The notes under the pieces were generated by a model. That model ran no database searches. It had not been told where the DNA came from and was given only the letters and a program-made list of their open reading frames with translations. Below are positions 44,950 to 57,466 of a stretch of DNA of 64,000 nucleotides, piece by piece. The translations under genes and the position numbers were made by a program. Where the stretch lies: the NCBI GenBank assembly GCA_036924285.1, contig JAYKYS010000011.1, positions 8,804,001 to 8,868,000 on the forward strand, read 5' to 3'. The stretch comes from Asterella californica (lineage: Eukaryota; Streptophyta; Marchantiopsida; Marchantiales; Aytoniaceae). Every line of letters begins with the position of its first letter. Position 1 is the stretch's first letter.

Positions 44950-45180
44950 TGTAGATAGATCGATACTTCGAGGACACTCCAAGAAGAGAGAGAGAGCGAG
45001 TAGACAAGGAAGTAAAATAGGAATGAGATGAGAGAGGCTTTGCCTCTCTCTGTATATATAGTGGAGGTGAGTACAAGGGAAACCCTAATGGTGGGTTAGC
45101 CCTCTAACTAACTCTAACAACCCTAACCACTCCGGCTAATGATAGCCGTCGATCTACTAGAGCTTGGGACTATATCAACA
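44950..45180 (-). repeat. 3' LTR of copia element
   Basis: On the minus strand it starts TGTTGATATAG and ends ATCTACA. It is the same length as the 5' LTR. Confidence 0.97.
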
Positions 45181-48100
45181 CTCCCCTTCAAGCTCATCTC
45201 TACATCCTGTACTCCTAGACAATGTCTGAAAGCATCAAACTTATCTCTAGGCAACGCCTTAGTGAAGATATCGGCAACCTGATCTCCTGTGCTCACATAA
45301 CTGAACTCAATCTCTCCTGCAAGGACCTTCTCTCTAATAAAGTGATAGTGCACCTCAATGTGCTTCGTCCTAGCATGGAAAACATGATTACTAGCTAACT
45401 TCATGCTGCTAATGTTGTCTGTATATACAACAACAGGATCTGTACACTCCACACCAATATCAGATAGCAGACATCGAAACCAAATCGATTCGCATGTTGC
45501 GTTCGTTGCTCCTCGATACTCTGCTTCCGTGGATGACAAAGCAACTGTGGGTTACTTCTTAGAAGCCCAACTTATAGCAGCGCTTCCAAGTCCAAAAGCG
45601 TAACCTGACGTGGATCTCTTGTCGGCACTTCCTGCCCAATCAGCATCTGTGTAGCCATGTAACAACAATGGTCCACCGTATCGATAGTGAAGTCCGTACT
45701 GCATCGAGAACTTCACGTAGCGGAGGATCCGCTTGACAGCCTCAAAATGTGGTCTCCGTGGTGACTGCATGAATTGACTAATCAGACCGACAGCATAGCT
45801 CAAGTCTGGTCTGGTGATGGTCAAGTAGATAAGACTCCCAACCATCTGTCTGTACATGCGTGGATCATCCAGCAACTCACCATCCTCTGCTCCTAGCTTT
45901 ACCCCTTGCTCTAATGGTGTAGCAATGGGTTTGCAATCAAGCATACCAAATCTCTCAAGCATACTGAGAGCATATTGTCGCTGTACAAGCCAAACATCCT
46001 TCCCATCTCTAATGAACTCCACAGCAAGGAAGTACTTGAGTTCTCCTAAGTCCATCATCTCGAACTCGGATTTCAAGTGATCCTTGATCTGGGAAATAAG
46101 CTCCTCAAAGTTACCGGTAATGATCAAGTCATCAACATAGATGGTGATCACAACAATCCGGTCTCGTATTCTCAATGAATACAAGGTAGAGTCTGAACTA
46201 CACAGGTGGAAACCAAGAGACTGCAAGTAAGAATTGATCTTTGCATACCATGCTCTTGGTGCCTGTTTCAGACCATAGAGAGCCTTCCGTAACTTACATA
46301 CACGGGAAGGGAACTTAGGATCCTCATAACCAGGAGGTTGCTGCATGTAGACCTCCTCCTCAAGATCGCCATTGAGGAAGGCGTTCTTGAAGTCCATCTG
46401 GTGCATCTTCCAACCTTTCTGAGTTGCAACTGCAACTGCTGTTCGAATAGTCACCATCTTCGCAACATGAGCAAAGGTCTCCTCAAAATCCACTCCATGT
46501 TGCTGTGCGTAGCCCTTAGCTACCAATCTGGCCTTGTACCGACACACGGTACCATTCGAGTTGCGCTTGACCTTGAAGACCCACCTGCAACCAATCGCTT
46601 TCTTACCCTGAGGTAAGTCTACCAACTCCCAAGTCTGTTGGTGATGAAGCGCAGCAAGTTCAGCTTCCATAGCACTTACCCATTGGGCCTTGTGCATCGC
46701 CTCCTCAAGCGAACTCGGTTCCTGTTCCTGAAGAACATTGGCCATATATGCATGGTGCGCAGCAAGAAAACCTTCATGCATATACCTACTCATTGGATGT
46801 TTTGGCCGCTCAGATCTGCGAGAGGTAATCGGTGCACTAGTCACCTCCCCTTGCAACTGATCTGACGTAGATGCCAAGGTCTGGGACAAAGTATCCAGGG
46901 GATGTGGAAGATCCACATATCTGGATGAGTCAAACATACGCTGCAATAGCACGCGCTCATCCTGTGTAGAAACTACACTAGTTCCACTAGGTTGTGTTAC
47001 GTGGACTCCAGCGTTAACAACAGCTCTATGTGCAACAGATTCTGATCTGGAATCAGTGACTTCTCCAGATCCTCCACTCAACGTACTACTCTGAGGTACT
47101 ACAGTGGACTGACTCCTTGGTTCTACAGTAGGTACAGGGATGGCTATCACAGGTGCAGGTGCAAACCAAGACTGTAGCTCATCAAACACGACATCTCTAC
47201 TGATATAGAACTGCTTGGACGAAGGATTGTAGCACCTATATCCTTTCGTATCAGAAGCATAACCAAGGAAGATACATCTATCTGCTTTCGGATCTAGTTT
47301 CTTAAGTCTTTCATCAGGTATGTGCACATAACAGATACATCCGAAAACTTTAAGGAAAGAGTAATCAGGCTTACTGCCTGTGAAGACCTCCATCGGTGTC
47401 TTGCTGTGGACTGCCGCTGTAGGCGTCCGGTTCATCAGATACACCGCACATGAAACAGATTCTGCCCAGTAAGGTCTAGGCATGGTCTTCTCGTTCAACA
47501 TCGCACGAGCAGCTTCTGCTATGTGTCGATTCTTGCGTTCCGCAACCCCGTTCTGCTGCGGACTGTAACTGCAGGTCTTCTGGCATCGGATACCATGCTC
47601 ACGCAGATATGCATCGAACTCTCCAGAAAGAAACTCGCCTCCTCCATCAGATCTCAAACAGAGGATAGATGTTCCAGACTGTTTCTCCACCAACTTGCGG
47701 AAAGTCTAGAATGCTGACAGTACTTCGGCAGAGGACTTGTTTCTCAACAAATAGATCCAAGTATAACGCGAATGATCATCAATGAACGACACGAAGTATT
47801 GGAAACCGGTCATACTTGGCTGAGAAGCAGTCCATACATCAATGTGAACAAGCTCCAGAAGCTTGTTCGCTCTACTGCCTGATCCCTTAAAGAGCTGTCT
47901 AGCTTGCTTGCCGAATTGACATGTTGCACAGACTCCAGTGGGCTCACTGGATTCGAATTTGGGCAGACTTGTAACCAGGTCAGAACTCGGAAGGCTTTTC
48001 AGCCTCTGAAAGTTCATGTGCCCAATTCGCTTGTGCCAGATGTCAATATCAGACACTACTGGACCACTCTGTCCATACATGGCAGCATGTAACTTAGGCG

Positions 48101-49415
48101 CAGATGCATCTAGTTTAAACAGCCTACCACTCTTGATACCTCGAGCTATGACAGTGTCATTCGAATCTTCAATAAAGCATCCATCTTTATTGAAGCGCAC
48201 TTGCAGACCCTGCTCTATCAACTGTCCTACAGATAGCAGGTTTCTAGTCAATGTAGGTACATGTAAGACATTTCGTATACCAGTAAACGTTGAGACAGGA
48301 ATGTCAAGTGGAATGTTACCTTTGTGCTGGATCTTGTGCTTGGTATCATCTCTTGTCACCATAAACTGTGGAGTCTCCACAGGCTCGAGTGAACTAAACC
48401 ACTCCCGATGGGGAGTCATGTGACTGGTGGCGCCGGAGTCGATCACCCAGTCAGTCTGTGGCTCAAAAGTCGCATAACTCTGATGCGTAGTAATCAGCAA
48501 TTGCTCCGAATAGACATGCTCAGTGACTGCATAGCCTTGCTGGTTGCTGTTACCTTGTTTGGGGTTGTTGTCGTGTTGTCTCTGATCGTTCTGCTTCTTG
48601 TAGCACTGATTTGCATTGTGGCCTTGTTTCTTGCAGTAGTTGCAGGAACCAGGCGCTCTTCTCTGATTGTTGTTGGAACCACCAGACTGTTGCTGGTTCT
48701 GCTGGTTCTGCTGCTGCTGCGATTGCTGTTGCTGTCCGTGACCCCGTCCACGTCGAGCACCTTTGCCACGACCCCTACCTCGAGATCCTCCAGAACCTGC
48801 AAAATAGACAGATTCTTGCTGACCCGTCGAAGTAGAACTCTCCAGTAGGCGCACCTCCTCTCCTAACATCATAGGAACAAGCTCATCAAACCGCGGAAGA
48901 GGTTCTCTGGTCGAAATCGATGTTATGAACTGTTTGTACTCTGCAGGCAGTCCCTGCAATGTGGCTCCGATCAAGACAGTGGGATCAATCTCGACTTTGA
49001 CAGAAGATAGCTGATCCGCAAGCTGCTTGACCACGTTCACATAGTCGTTTATGCACATCGACCCCTTCTTCACGGTATTGAACTGCTGCAGCAATTGCAG
49101 CTTCCGCGCCTCTGTTCCGGATTGAAACAGATGCGCGAGTGCATCCCAAGCTTTCTTGGGCGTATCACAATCCTGGATGTGACCGATCATCGATGCTGAA
49201 ACTGTCAGCGCGATGTAGTGAATAGCCTGATATGAGCGCTTCTTCCACTCCTTGAATTTCGGATCAGAAATTGGCACTTCAGGCGCTTTCTCCTCCTCAG
49301 TGATAAGATCCCATAGATCTTGTCCCTGCAGGAAAGTCTTCATCCGGAACTTCCACACTTGGTAGTTGTTCTTGTCGAGTTTCTCTCCAGTGATCAAAGA
49401 CACAGACTCCGCCAT
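45123..49415 (-). pseudogene. Copia gag-pol polyprotein with two in-frame stops
   Basis: One phase runs from ATG 49415 to a stop at 45123 (the end lies inside the LTR), broken by TAG after residue 569 and TAA near 45550. Residues 1-200 are Gag of the UBN2/copia type (LDKNNYQVWKFRMKTFLQG; ATLQGLPAEYKQF). A Gln/Asn-rich run (228-251) precedes a CCHC knuckle (C258, C261, H266, C271). Protease has DSGA at 326-329. Integrase has WHKRIGHMNFQRL, CATCQFGKQ, HIDVW and, after the TAG, SDGGGEF and NGVAERKNRH. RT has CRWVFKVKRN, MDFKNAFLNGDLEE and YVDDLIITGN. RNase H has SSTEAEYRGATNAT and FTKAL. The TAG splits the integrase core and the TAA sits before STEAEY, where CAA is usual. Confidence 0.95.
45181..45191 (-). 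other. Polypurine tract of copia element
   Basis: The minus strand reads TTGAAGGGGAG directly before the 3' LTR, the usual copia form. Confidence 0.9.
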
Positions 49416-50037
49416 AGCTGCAATGTCGAAATTGCACTATTCTGTACGCGGAAAAACCTCTCAAAAACTGCATGAAACTCGTCTCTCCCCACCGCGCGAT
49501 CAAGAGTTGTCACAAGTCACGACGAGGCGACTCCGCGAACTCCTCCTGCAGCGACAACGAGAAAAGAACCTGTGTGCGAACTGTAGGTGTACAAAACACG
49601 ACGGAAACGTCGAAAGAACACACCAAGAAAAGTCGAAATTAGACCAAATGAGGTCGAAAATGGACGTGCGACCCCTTGAAATTTTCGAAACAGGATTAGT
49701 TTTGGACTTAAGTCCTAAAACTTTCGTTTTTGGTCGAAAAAGATCCGTTTGAAAATCTGTTGCTGGAAATCTCCAAATCGACTGAAACTTGACCCAGTAC
49801 ACAATTCGCACCTTCTGAACAAGACAGCCTTATGACGGCTGGTCGACAGAAAACAGCGAGAAAAAATCGTCTTGGCCTTCGAAATCGCGTTCAAAGTGTC
49901 TGGTGGCGAAAGAAACGGTTTCGCCTCATCCGAACGCATCAGCAGGATAGTGCTCGACATCAGGCACAACTCCGGCTGCTCTCTCCTGTACTCCAATCTC
50001 CATCTTGCTCATCAGCAAGGGACACACGCTCTCACCA

Positions 50038-50049
50038 GCTCTGATACCA
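50038..50049 (-). other. Primer-binding site of copia element
   Basis: The minus strand reads TGGTATCAGAGC immediately after the 5' LTR. This is complementary to the 3' end of initiator tRNA-Met. Confidence 0.93.
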
Positions 50050-50280
50050 TGTAGATAGATCGATACTTCGAGGACACTCCAAGAAGAGAGAGAGAGCGAG
50101 TAGACAAGGAAGTAAAATAGGAATGAGATGAGAGAGGCTTTGCCTCTCTCTGTATATATAGTGGAGGTGAGTACAAGAGAAATCCTAATGGTGGGTTAGC
50201 CCTCTAACTAACTCTAACAACCCTAACCACTCCGGCTAATGGTAGCCGTCGATCTACTAGAGCTTGGGACTATATCAACA
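50050..50280 (-). repeat. 5' LTR of copia element
   Basis: It carries a TATA-like ACTATATATACAG (minus; about 50151-50163) and a perfect 9-bp hairpin GAGAGAGGC / GCCTCTCTC. Confidence 0.97.
50151..50163 (-). promoter_or_regulatory. Likely TATA box in the copia 5' LTR
   Basis: TATATATA lies about 100 bases before the LTR end, in the usual U3 place. The 3' LTR has the same bases at 45051-45063. Confidence 0.6.
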
Positions 50281-50860
50281 CATTTGTGAGACCAAATGAA
50301 CCAAATGGCATCACTAAGTATTCGAAGTGATCATACCTTGATCAAAAGGTAGTCTTCTCCACATCTTCATGGACAATCCGGATCTGGTTATAACCATTCC
50401 GTAATTCTAGCTTCGTGAAGTACTTTGTTCCTTCGAGTTAGTCAAACATGTCATCCATCCGAGGTAATGGGTACTTATTCTTCATTGTCTGTTGATTGAG
50501 TGTTCAATTAATGCACATCTGTAGACTATTATCTTTTTTCTTCACAAAAAAGAATTGGAGCTCCATATGATGACACATTGAGCTCTATAAACCCTTTCTG
50601 CAACATCTCCTCAATTTGTGCCTTACGCTCTTCCAATTCATGTGATGCTAGTCTGTACAGAGCTTTACAAGGAGGTTTGCTCCCTAGAATCACCTCAATT
50701 TTGTGATCAATTCTTCATTTTGGTGATACTCATGGAAAATTATCATCGAGAAAGACATCCATATATTTCGCTATCACATTTGTCAAGCTTTCTAGAATAT
50801 GTCCATCGAGTTTTGCGCTCGTGACCTCTCTTATTAAATCCAAAAAAAAACATCGCTATT
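50281..50860 (-). pseudogene. Gypsy-4 RT N-terminal half
   Basis: The minus strand reads KNKYPLPRMDDMFD, a stop, [20 protein letters not shown], and HFEYLVMPFG up to the copia insertion. These are RT blocks 1-4 of chromovirus type. Upstream (50520-50700) INHKIEVILG-like and ELEERKAQIEEMLQKGF-like pieces are readable. Confidence 0.8.
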
Positions 50861-51041
50861 GCGCATAGCACTCGTATCTATGATCTATATTGGTAGGTTT
50901 TATCTTCAAGATCTCACTCTCTCTGAACATTTTCCACTGTTTGATTTGCATCATTTTTCTTCTCCAATCTACTTCGAGGTTGTACTTCTCCATCCACAAC
51001 ATACCCGATATGATACCATAACGAATTAATTTGATTACTCG

Positions 51042-51263
51042 TCACTCAATATTTTCTTGATGTTCACCTAAAGTAAATTCTATCTTTCGAGATAAAGACT
51101 CATTCTTCCTAGTCTGTCCATTTGGTAGTTCCATCTCTTCACTCTCGTCGCTTTCTAATTCCATTCCTAATTTCATCATAGTCGATCGAGACAAAACGTT
51201 CACTGTTACACCAAGATCACTGATCACTTGGATCCCTTCCAAGACTCCATCTGCAACAATCAA
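51042..51263 (-). pseudogene. Gypsy-4 protease region
   Basis: The 73-residue frame reads VISDLGVTVNVLSRSTMMKL followed by ELPNGQTR. This matches the plant gypsy retropepsin start, in which D-L-G replaces D-S/T-G. It is open at the left end only. Confidence 0.65.
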
Positions 51264-53825
51264 CTGTGTAATATTTTTGTCAATCTCTTTCTCCTTCCCT
51301 CGTCTTTCTTCTCCCTCCTTGAACTAGTAAGGATGCGAGGTGCATTTATTGGTGTTCTTCATTTCTAGTGTTGCATCGACTTCTCTATTTTATTCTCCCT
51401 CATTCAGGAGATTTAGAAGTCGACAATATAGAGGTCTTGGATTGAGAATGGGATTCGGCAGTCTACATCTACGTGACCAAATCATCCAAGATCTTTCTCT
51501 CTCTCTCTGCTCTCTCTCTCTCTCTCTCTCTAATAGCACGGAAGTTTCGAGTTTGTCCCTTGTTAAGCAGCCCCTTAGCTAAGCTGAGGTCTTTATGTCC
51601 TTATACTTATAAGCAGCCCCCTAGCTAAGCTAACCCCTTGTTTAATAAAAATTTCTCAACCCTCGATGCCATCTTGATGCAACACAGATTATGAATCAAG
51701 CCATGATTTTAGAGTCTAAGCCAGAGCTACAAGACCACCCCACAATGCTTACAACCCTCCCATAACTATATCAAGTATTTCTCAACTTATAATCTCGGTT
51801 TCATACGGAGGCTTAGGTCATGAAGGAGGATACCAGTCCCCCGTCCTTAAATGTGCAAGACGTAGGCACACACCCAACTCTCATCTAGGAGGTCAACATG
51901 TTGAGATAAGAACAAAGAGCCAGGAGGATTTAATCCGAGGACATCTTCTTCTTAGGTCGGTGTCTCTTCCACTGAGGTAGCTCCTGCTTTCATTTAATAA
52001 AGTAAAGAACTCGTACATAAGCCTACAAAACTCGCTTTTATCTCATTTGCTAGTTTTTTGGGTGCTACTCCCACTATACATCTTTGTTTCTAGTAACGAA
52101 AGAACCCAAACTATAGTACTCAAAAAACGTACCCAATGGTGTCGTCAGATAATGAATCCTAGTCATCAATAAAAAACGACCGAGTTTCTTCTTTTGTCAA
52201 AAACTTTCTTAAACTAGAAATGATGCAAACATCTATGTATAACTTTATTTCACATAAGTGAAAACACGTGCCTACTCTACTCAAGAAGAGCTCCAATCTG
52301 ATACCTTCGTGACTTTTTAGTAGTTCTTTGGAATATAAGCTAGAGGGCAGCTTGTCTAGCTTAGCCCAGCTTAGCACCTTCCAAGCTTCCTTTACAACTA
52401 CGTACACAGTGGAAGAAAACTCCTTTTGTTATCATCTTTCACTTTACAGACTATCATGCAATCTGACAACACTAATCATTCGCTGGTCTGAACAGCGTGA
52501 TCCAAGTCTGGCACTGGATCATGGTTCCTCAAAAAAATATTAAGTGTTGGAGCTCTAGCAACATTCTAGGTCACAGATAGAGCTCTACGTAAGATCTCGA
52601 GGCGAGTAAAATATCATTGGAACGGACTCCGCGAGGGCATTTCAGTGATATCAAGAACTCCTCGAACTGACATTGCAGCTAAGAATTCTGGCTAATTTTG
52701 GATCAGGTTGTGATATAATTTTCAAAGATCAAAGAGGAGGGTAGAGCCGCCGATCCCCATAAGTATATATGAGAGAGACTCGATGCTTGGGTGGACCAAG
52801 AGGAGTCATCTGACTAGAGAGTTCGGTGGGTGAACTCTAGGGGCATGAGGTGATGGCTGGACCATTATTAAGACACGTTCTAGTCCAAATGTCCACGTCT
52901 GGACTTGAGAACAACCTAAAGGTTGGGGCAAGACTAAGGAACGAGACGGCGAGTTCGACCATCGTTCAGGATTCTGGGCCTTGACAAACATCACGGACGG
53001 TTGGACTATTAGTTGTGCTGGAGGTATCATTTAGGACCCTGGACTTTATGGGAAGTCCGTCCCAAGCCACGTTGTGACTTGCTTATGTTTTGAGATCGAC
53101 CTAGTCGGATCTAGGTCGAGACTTGGAGAATGCTGAGCTTGAGAGTTAAGAAAACAATCTAATTTCGTTTGGAATGAACGAGATAAAGATAAGTGGTGCA
53201 TGAACATGTGACTGTGGTTTGCAGGTTAGCGTTGTGTGTTTGTGACCAACGGCTTAAGAGCATCCGCTGGCGCAACAAGGCTGTAGATGCATGAAAAGTG
53301 ATATTAGAGCGAACGTTTGGATGAGCGAGAACTCCAAATAGCGGCTGAATGCTGGACGCTTGAGGAGGTACACGAGATACAAAGTGGATCGCTTTTTTGT
53401 CTTTCTTATGGACATGAGCTAGAAGGGTCTCTTAACTTGACTCTTGCAGTGAGTTCTAGATCGACACTACCAAGAACACGAAAAACATCAACTGAAGAGT
53501 TGGTGATTGTATGAAAATAAAAAATTTGTTTCTTGGAAATTGTCCAAATGTATCGATAGTGCATGGTTATGACTAGTTCTGATCAGATGCATAAGATGTT
53601 GTCAAGAGGAGGAACGAAGTGCACTCAAAGGAAGTGAGCTGGTTTGGATAAGCATCTAAATCAATACTTGTTATGCTTGATGTGGATATATTACTACCGG
53701 ACTACATGTCTCTTGTTGTAGCCCCATTAAGACCCACTGACGCTACTAGGACTACTATAGAATCTGATGAATAAGCAGTTGTGTATAAACCTTCGATCTA
53801 AACAAGCAGATTACGTAGTCTCCTT

Positions 53826-54020
53826 CCATAGATGGTATTGTGCCCAATCTAGCAGAGTTTTTTCAAGACTGTGGTTACTTTTGTAATAGCACGAGTGAGA
53901 AGACGTGAGTATATAGTACTGCCATAGATGGTAGTGCGTCCATTCTTTGACAATTTACTGAAGAGTGTGGTCAGTCTTGCAAAAGACGTAAGACCTGATC
54001 GTATACAATTCGATCAAGAC
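53826..54020. repeat. Diverged tandem duplication, 96-bp unit
   Basis: CCATAGATGGTA(T/G)TG starts at 53826 and 53922. Later blocks (TTT...AAGACTGTGGTTA / TACTGAAGAGTGTGGTCA, AAGACGT) keep the same order. Confidence 0.6.
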
Positions 54021-54400
54021 GTATCTAGGGTGCTTTGAGTCTACTATCAAACCGCTCTTCTCAGTGTAATATTTCACCGAATGAATAAACCATTGGGTCC
54101 ATCTAGGCTCTTTTTCCCCTCAGGAATGCATACAATAAAAACAGAATTTGAAGGGGAGAAAAGAAAGACGGGTGGAAGGAGAATGTCGTAAGAGCCTTCG
54201 AGTGAAAAAAATGAGCCCACAAGAGAAACCGGAACGGCACAGACATTGGCTGAAGAAAAGATTAATAATAGTCGAACCAGAAATATATCTCCGGTATGAG
54301 GACTGAATGAGCGTAATGTGATTATGCATGTCTTAGTAAAAAGTGTCACGTCAAATGTAACTCATTGACAATCTTCGTATTTTTACCAAGGTCGTGGTTT

Positions 54401-54560
54401 ATCAATTTCTAACCTTAATTATGGTGAGGTCCTACAATTGAACTTAAACAATGCTTATGGAAGTAAGATGAACATGTTTAATATCAATTTCTGGACCTAA
54501 ACTATGGTGGAGTCCTGCCCCTAGACCGTGTTACGGAAATAGGATGAACAAGTTATCAGA
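54401..54560. repeat. Diverged tandem duplication, 82-bp unit
   Basis: ATCAATTTCT starts at 54401 and 54483. TATGGTG(A/G)(G/A)GTCCT and AGATGAACA / GGATGAACA keep the same spacing. Confidence 0.6.
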
Positions 54561-55604
54561 TATATTCTATGGAATATATAAAATAAAAGGACGAAAATAC
54601 TTTATGGGTACACAACAGATTAGAATTGATTCATCATCTCATTCACCTTATTTGTTGCTAAGATAGCCGTCTTTTCACCAACAACTAGAGTAAGTATACA
54701 ACCGGCTTATAGTTTGTTGAGAAAGTTCCAATGGTTCAGAACTTATCGCGATGCATGTATCTTCTAGGTTCACAAAAACAAACATCACTTACCACTCTTC
54801 ACTTGAAAAGGAAACTCGGTGTTCACTTCGATCTATTTGTTATATCACTTACGAGTCAAGTAATAAATCAGAAAAGATATTAAATACTATTTTTTAAAAA
54901 TAAACTTTTAAATTATTTGTTTTTGAATAAAAATCCTTTTTTATTTAAATCTATATTTTACGAAATTAACTAATGAACCATATTTTATATTCTCTTAATA
55001 TCTATAAAGAATACTCTGGTTTGCAACCAAAGAATATCTGATTCTTTGCAACTTGATCGGACGATGCAGACTCGCACGACTTCGATTAATAGGAGTAGAG
55101 TTAAACGGAAATCAACGATAAGGCAGGAACCTCTTTCATCGCGTGCGAGGTTAGTGCGGATCGATGGTACCTTGGACGGGAGACAACTACAGTAGACAGA
55201 ATTTCCTTAAAAACTCGACAGTTTCGTCGGCCACCTTGAACATGTATACAGTAACAAAGGATGACGTACCAAAGGTTCAAAACATTATCAGTGCCGGACG
55301 ATGAGCTGCATGGATCATCGATTCAAATCGACCTCAGCCGCGGTAGGGTGGTGCCTTGCAATGCATCAGTTACGAATGAGCAGATTTGAATTTCCTTTGG
55401 TTGTGCTTATGTACGCTAGAGGAATTCGAAGGTCTGCTCATTTTCTTGCCGTTCTTGGCTAGCCGTTGCACGATGTTAGACGCACAAACATGCAGGAGTT
55501 CATTTCGGTTAAATTGTGCCTTCGAGTGAATAAGTACGAAGCGCAGTTCACTGCATTAAGTACTGTGAATTGACTTGAAGCTCTGAACATATTTGCCAAT
55601 CCAG

Positions 55605-56218
55605 TCGGTTCAGTTGATCTAATTTTCTCGATGGATGTGGAAAATGTTCAAGCTCAAGCTCAATTAGTACGTCAAATGAAGGGAACTTCCTTGATGGAAA
55701 CAGAAGATGATCGAGTCCAAGTAGGACCGGTACATGAATATGTCTACATGAGGGCAGAGGAGGATCGTCAGGTTCAAGCTGAACCGGTACATGAAGCAAA
55801 TGGGAAAGTTCAATCCAGAGTGCGATATTCGGGGGGGCGTGGAAGCCATGGAATTCTAACAAAACGGATTGGACGTGACGCCGCAGGCATAACCTCGTCA
55901 TTGTCCACTGTGTCGGTCGATGGAGGGGTTAAAGGGATCTCAAGCTACCATTCCGTCGTTCCGCTCCCGCAGGAAGCTGGAAAAGCTGAACGCTTTGATG
56001 AACTGGAAACCAAACAGGTTTTGAATTCTAACTCACGACTTAGAGAACAGTTTCTTCCTCGTTCTCATGAGCCTAACAGCAGTGGTAGACTGGAACGTGT
56101 CATAACGAACAAAAGCCATGGTCTTTTGCACCAGTCATGGGTTAGGGAAAAGCGTACCTATGGAAGTAAACGCCCAGTACATGGATCAAGAGATTGGGAG
56201 CGTTCCAACTCAGTTTGA
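55605..56218 (+). CDS. Exon-like ORF of an unidentified gene or gene remnant
   Basis: The frame is open from an acceptor-like TTTGCCAATCCAG (ends 55604) to TGA at 56216; its first ATG is at 55631 (195 residues). It is hydrophilic, with a short internal repeat (DDRVQVGPVHEYV and EDRQVQAEPVHEA at about residues 26-58) and many basic residues towards the end. No domain, signal peptide or membrane segment is seen. Codon use looks more gene-like than its surroundings, and two further exon-like pieces follow on the same strand. It could be a fast-evolving nuclear protein or a pseudogene. Confidence 0.3.
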
Positions 56219-56637
56219 GGAATGCACAACAGTTTCTTGCTTTCGGAGGGCTGCAGAAGGCGAGCGTTCTTCCAAACCTCGGAGTACGTACCAGATTACG
56301 AAATTATCTTCTTGATTTATGTTATTCCATGTATTTGTATTTGTTATCCCGTTTGATAGTCCAGATGGTATCACATTTGCTATTTCTACAAATGCTGCAG
56401 CCAAGTCATGATTGCAATTGCCCTGTTTGATTTACTTCTGTAACTGCCAAAAGATAGAAGTAGTATTTAAGCTTCCATCGATCAGTAAATCGATAAATAA
56501 AGTTACTAAAGCGATTGCACTTGATATTCTATCTTGCTCCTTCCTCTTAGTTCTCATCTACACGACTGGATGTTTGGTCTTCGTTACTGTTTCTGGTAAA
56601 CAAATTCAGGTCTTGACTTGCTTACCTTGTTGACAGC

Positions 56638-56775
56638 GGCTTTGAACGGGCAACTGCAGAGTTTGAAGGAACAGCGTTCCGGGTCATGTCCAGACTTGGC
56701 ATTGGGTGTTGCCACGGCTGTGATACGCCTTAATCCGAATGCAGAGGATACCACGGATTCTCTTGAAGGTGCAAG
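56638..56775 (+). CDS. Candidate internal exon, unidentified
   Basis: An acceptor-like CTTACCTTGTTGACAG precedes it and GCAAG then GTATTG follows. One phase is open throughout (GLNGQLQSLKEQRSGSCPDL and on to DTTDSLEGA). The splice phases do not connect directly to the next candidate exon, so the model is incomplete. Confidence 0.25.
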
Positions 56776-57310
56776 GTATTGGACTCAATAAGACGACATG
56801 TATTTCTCTTTCTGTACATCGTTCATCTTGTTATACAAGGAGTGACCGCCTTAGTTTTACAAATTAGGCATCCTCTCGCAAGTTGTGTTGTAATCATGGT
56901 TGTTTCATATGATGTATCTCGCTTGCACCTAGTCTTAGATGGACTTTTGTTGCAAACCTGGCTGCTGTGTGAAGACAACATTCTGCTTCTCAGCCCGACG
57001 GCACATCTTCCAGATCTGACTCATATTTACTGATTGTGCGTACTCTAGAGGGTAAAGTATTCCTTCCAGCCGCTTCTAGTTTGAGAGCCAGCATGTGGAC
57101 TAGAATACGATCCCTCGTGCACGTTAATCCCGTGTATCTAATCATCAATCGGTCGGCTCTCGTCTCGGAGCATGCTGAACCCACTAAGTTAAACAAGTTT
57201 TCGCTTTGGCGCATTCTTGAGATTTGGCATGTATATTAGTTTCAAACATAGAAAGAATTTAGATCTCACCACACTTCGAAACGATAGATCCACTTTATTA
57301 CAAACTTCAG

Positions 57311-57424
57311 CCGGCACATGATAGAATTGAGGATCTGTTGTCTAAGTCTGAAGCGACTTCAATGAACGCCCACAGGTACAAAGAAGTCCTTGACAGCTTG
57401 TGCGCCTTGCAGACGACAGCTTAA
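57311..57424 (+). CDS. Candidate last exon, unidentified
   Basis: TTACAAACTTCAG precedes an open 37-codon reading, PAHDRIEDLLSKSEATSMNA then HRYKEVLDSLCALQTTA, ending in TAA. The helical, charged composition looks protein-like. No family was recognised. Confidence 0.25.
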   Translation, partial: PAHDRIEDLLSKSEATSMNAHRYKEVLDSLCALQTTA

Positions 57425-57441
57425 GAATATGTGTCTCTCAC

Positions 57442-57466
57442 GCACTGAGAGATAATCTCTCAGTGC
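57442..57466. repeat. Perfect 12-bp hairpin with 1-base loop
   Basis: GCACTGAGAGAT (57442-57453) and ATCTCTCAGTGC (57455-57466) are exact reverse complements. It lies 18 bases after the candidate last exon. Confidence 0.75.

Larger units (their letters stand above)
44950..50280 (-). mobile_element. Ty1/copia retrotransposon, almost intact (5331 bp)
   Basis: Two 231-bp LTRs (50050-50280, 5'; 44950-45180, 3') differ at three positions by eye. CATTT flanks both sides (44945-44949 and 50281-50285). The primer-binding site matches initiator tRNA-Met at 12 of 12 bases and the purine tract is intact. One gag-pol frame is interrupted by two in-frame stops only. Integration into Gypsy-4 is therefore recent. 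Confidence 0.97.
43150..51263 (-). mobile_element. Gypsy-4: decayed chromovirus-like gypsy element, split by copia
   Basis: On the minus strand the order is protease (51263-51042), RT (about 50860-50281 then 44949-44560), RNase H (about 44550-43960) and integrase (about 43960-43150). A copia element with its CATTT duplication interrupts the RT at the conserved G-L-T-N-A-P box. Frames are broken throughout. LTRs were not found. Confidence 0.85.
51264..55604. other. Non-coding DNA, no clear gene
   Basis: A CT microsatellite lies at 51494-51531. AAGCAGCCCC(T/C)TAGCTAAGCT occurs at about 51568 and 51612, with related AGCTTAGC motifs near 52362-52376. The open frames at 52328-52543, 52806-53030 and 54074-54349 show no known domain. 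An AT-rich tract covers 54860-55010. Confidence 0.4.

Noticed and set aside
48494..48848. Long hydrophobic plus-strand frame inside the copia element
   Set aside because: It is the reverse of the Gln/Asn-rich and zinc-knuckle part of copia gag. The Leu/Val-rich look is an artefact.
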